Shown piece after piece: positions 63,476 through 64,000 of a DNA stretch of 64,000 bases. How positions within the stretch are numbered: position 1 is the first letter of the stretch; every line of letters begins with the position of its first letter. Both the position numbers and the translations under genes were made by a program. This DNA comes from Arthrobacter antioxidans. Lineage in GTDB: Bacteria > Actinomycetota > Actinomycetes > Actinomycetales > Micrococcaceae. The DNA lies in NCBI RefSeq assembly GCF_023100725.1, contig NZ_CP095501.1, positions 3,224,001 to 3,288,000 of the forward strand. Direction: 5' to 3'. The notes beneath the pieces were generated by a model. That model was not told the DNA's origin. It searched no databases and was given only the letters and a program-made list of their open reading frames with translations.

Positions 63476-64000
63476 ATGAGTCAGACAGCCGACGCTCCGC
63501 CCGGGACGGACACGGGAGGCGGTGACGCCACAGCCGCCGATGCCCCGAGGACCCGGGTCAACTGGACCGTCTTCATCGGATCGGCCGCCGGGATCCTCGC
63601 GATCACCATCTGGGCCATCGCCGACGCGGCGGGGGCCGAGGCGGTCATCGGATCGCTGGTCACCTGGGTCTCCACCAACATGGGGTGGTACTACTTCCTG
63701 ATCGTCACCCTCGTGGTGGTGTTCGTCCTGGTCCTCGCCCTGACCCGGGTGGGCAAGACCAAGCTGGGCCCGGACCACTCGAAACCCCAGTTCAGCATGT
63801 TCACGTGGGCATCGATGCTCTTCGCCGCAGGCATCGGCATCGACCTCATGTTCTTCTCGGTGTCCGAGCCCGTGACGCAGTACCTGGCACCCCCGCAGGG
63901 CGACGGCAGCACCGTCGAGGCCGCGCGGCACGCCATGGTCCTCACGCTCTTCCACTACGGCATCACCGGCTGGGCGCTGTACGCGCTCATGGGCCTTGCC
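63476..64000 (+). CDS. BCCT-family betaine/choline/carnitine transporter, 3' partial
   Basis: N-terminal 175 residues of a sodium- or proton-coupled transporter for osmolytes such as glycine betaine, choline or ectoine. A Thr/Ala/Asp-rich lead (about 1-28) precedes helix 1 ([20 protein letters not shown]). A TM2 region, [11 protein letters not shown], and the conserved [27 protein letters not shown] segment (written in part) follow, the latter being the BCCT core around the substrate site. [22 protein letters not shown] (in part) ends at the window edge. The ATG at 63476 has GAGAGGG upstream. The gene runs off the right edge. Confidence 0.9.
   Translation, partial: MSQTADAPPGTDTGGGDATAADAPRTRVNWTVFIGSAAGILAITIWAIADAAGAEAVIGSLVTWVSTNMGWYYFLIVTLVVVFVLVLALTRVGKTKLGPDHSKPQFSMFTWASMLFAAGIGIDLMFFSVSEPVTQYLAPPQGDGSTVEAARHAMVLTLFHYGITGWALYALMGLA

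Overview
The window is GC-rich (roughly 70 percent) and gene-dense, with short intergenic gaps, many GTG starts, ATGA/GTGA stop-start overlaps and several probable leaderless genes. Gene content fits a high-GC actinobacterium. The closest match I can suggest is a Micrococcaceae member (Arthrobacter or relative), from the MarP-Crp-NUDIX-RidA-PonA neighbourhood, DUF3073, an HspR-type (HAIR) site at clpB, and purine genes next to an SCP-like gene. This is inference; no 16S rRNA is present.

Layout. 1-8.4 kb: parts of a dipeptide-type ABC importer. A fused ATPase runs on the + strand and substrate-binding protein plus two permeases on the - strand. Between them sits a retron-type reverse transcriptase and a divergent DUF5996 gene. 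8.5-16.9 kb: DUF2332 protein, MarP-like periplasmic protease, Crp/GlxR-type regulator, NUDIX hydrolase, RidA, DUF4177, class A penicillin-binding protein, metallophosphoesterase. 16.9-20.7 kb: a two-gene heterodimeric ABC exporter behind a Crp-like site. 20.8-24.9 kb: tRNA-Pro(CGG), whose 3' end overlaps the end of an unusual membrane-anchored superfamily II helicase, then a secreted beta-propeller protein. 25-36.7 kb: purD-purC (-) and purF-purM (+) flank a molybdopterin oxidoreductase, an asparaginase, an SCP-like protein, a DUF2079 membrane protein, DUF1059 and an EAL-CBS protein.

36.7-45 kb: xylan and xylose use. A secreted deacetylase-GH10 xylanase and a GH10 xylanase diverge from a LacI regulator, followed by xylA-xylB behind a palindromic operator. 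45-50.6 kb: small membrane proteins, a GAF-ANTAR regulator, a tandem alpha/beta-hydrolase and a fatty acid desaturase. 50.6-58.5 kb: a sugar ABC importer with a GH3 glycosidase, a divergent LacI regulator and a ROK regulator. Together with 36.7-45 kb this makes a complete path: secreted xylanases cut and deacetylate xylan, the ABC importer takes up oligosaccharides, the GH3 enzyme releases xylose, and XylA and XylB send it to the pentose phosphate pathway. 58.6-64 kb: DUF3073, a septum-formation-domain membrane protein, clpB with its HAIR element, and the start of a BCCT osmolyte transporter.

The most unusual items are the retron-type reverse transcriptase (with a cluster of msr-like short hairpins just upstream) and the helicase with two membrane segments. 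Operon-scale signals (LacI operators, Crp-like sites, HAIR, terminators) were read by eye and are graded accordingly.
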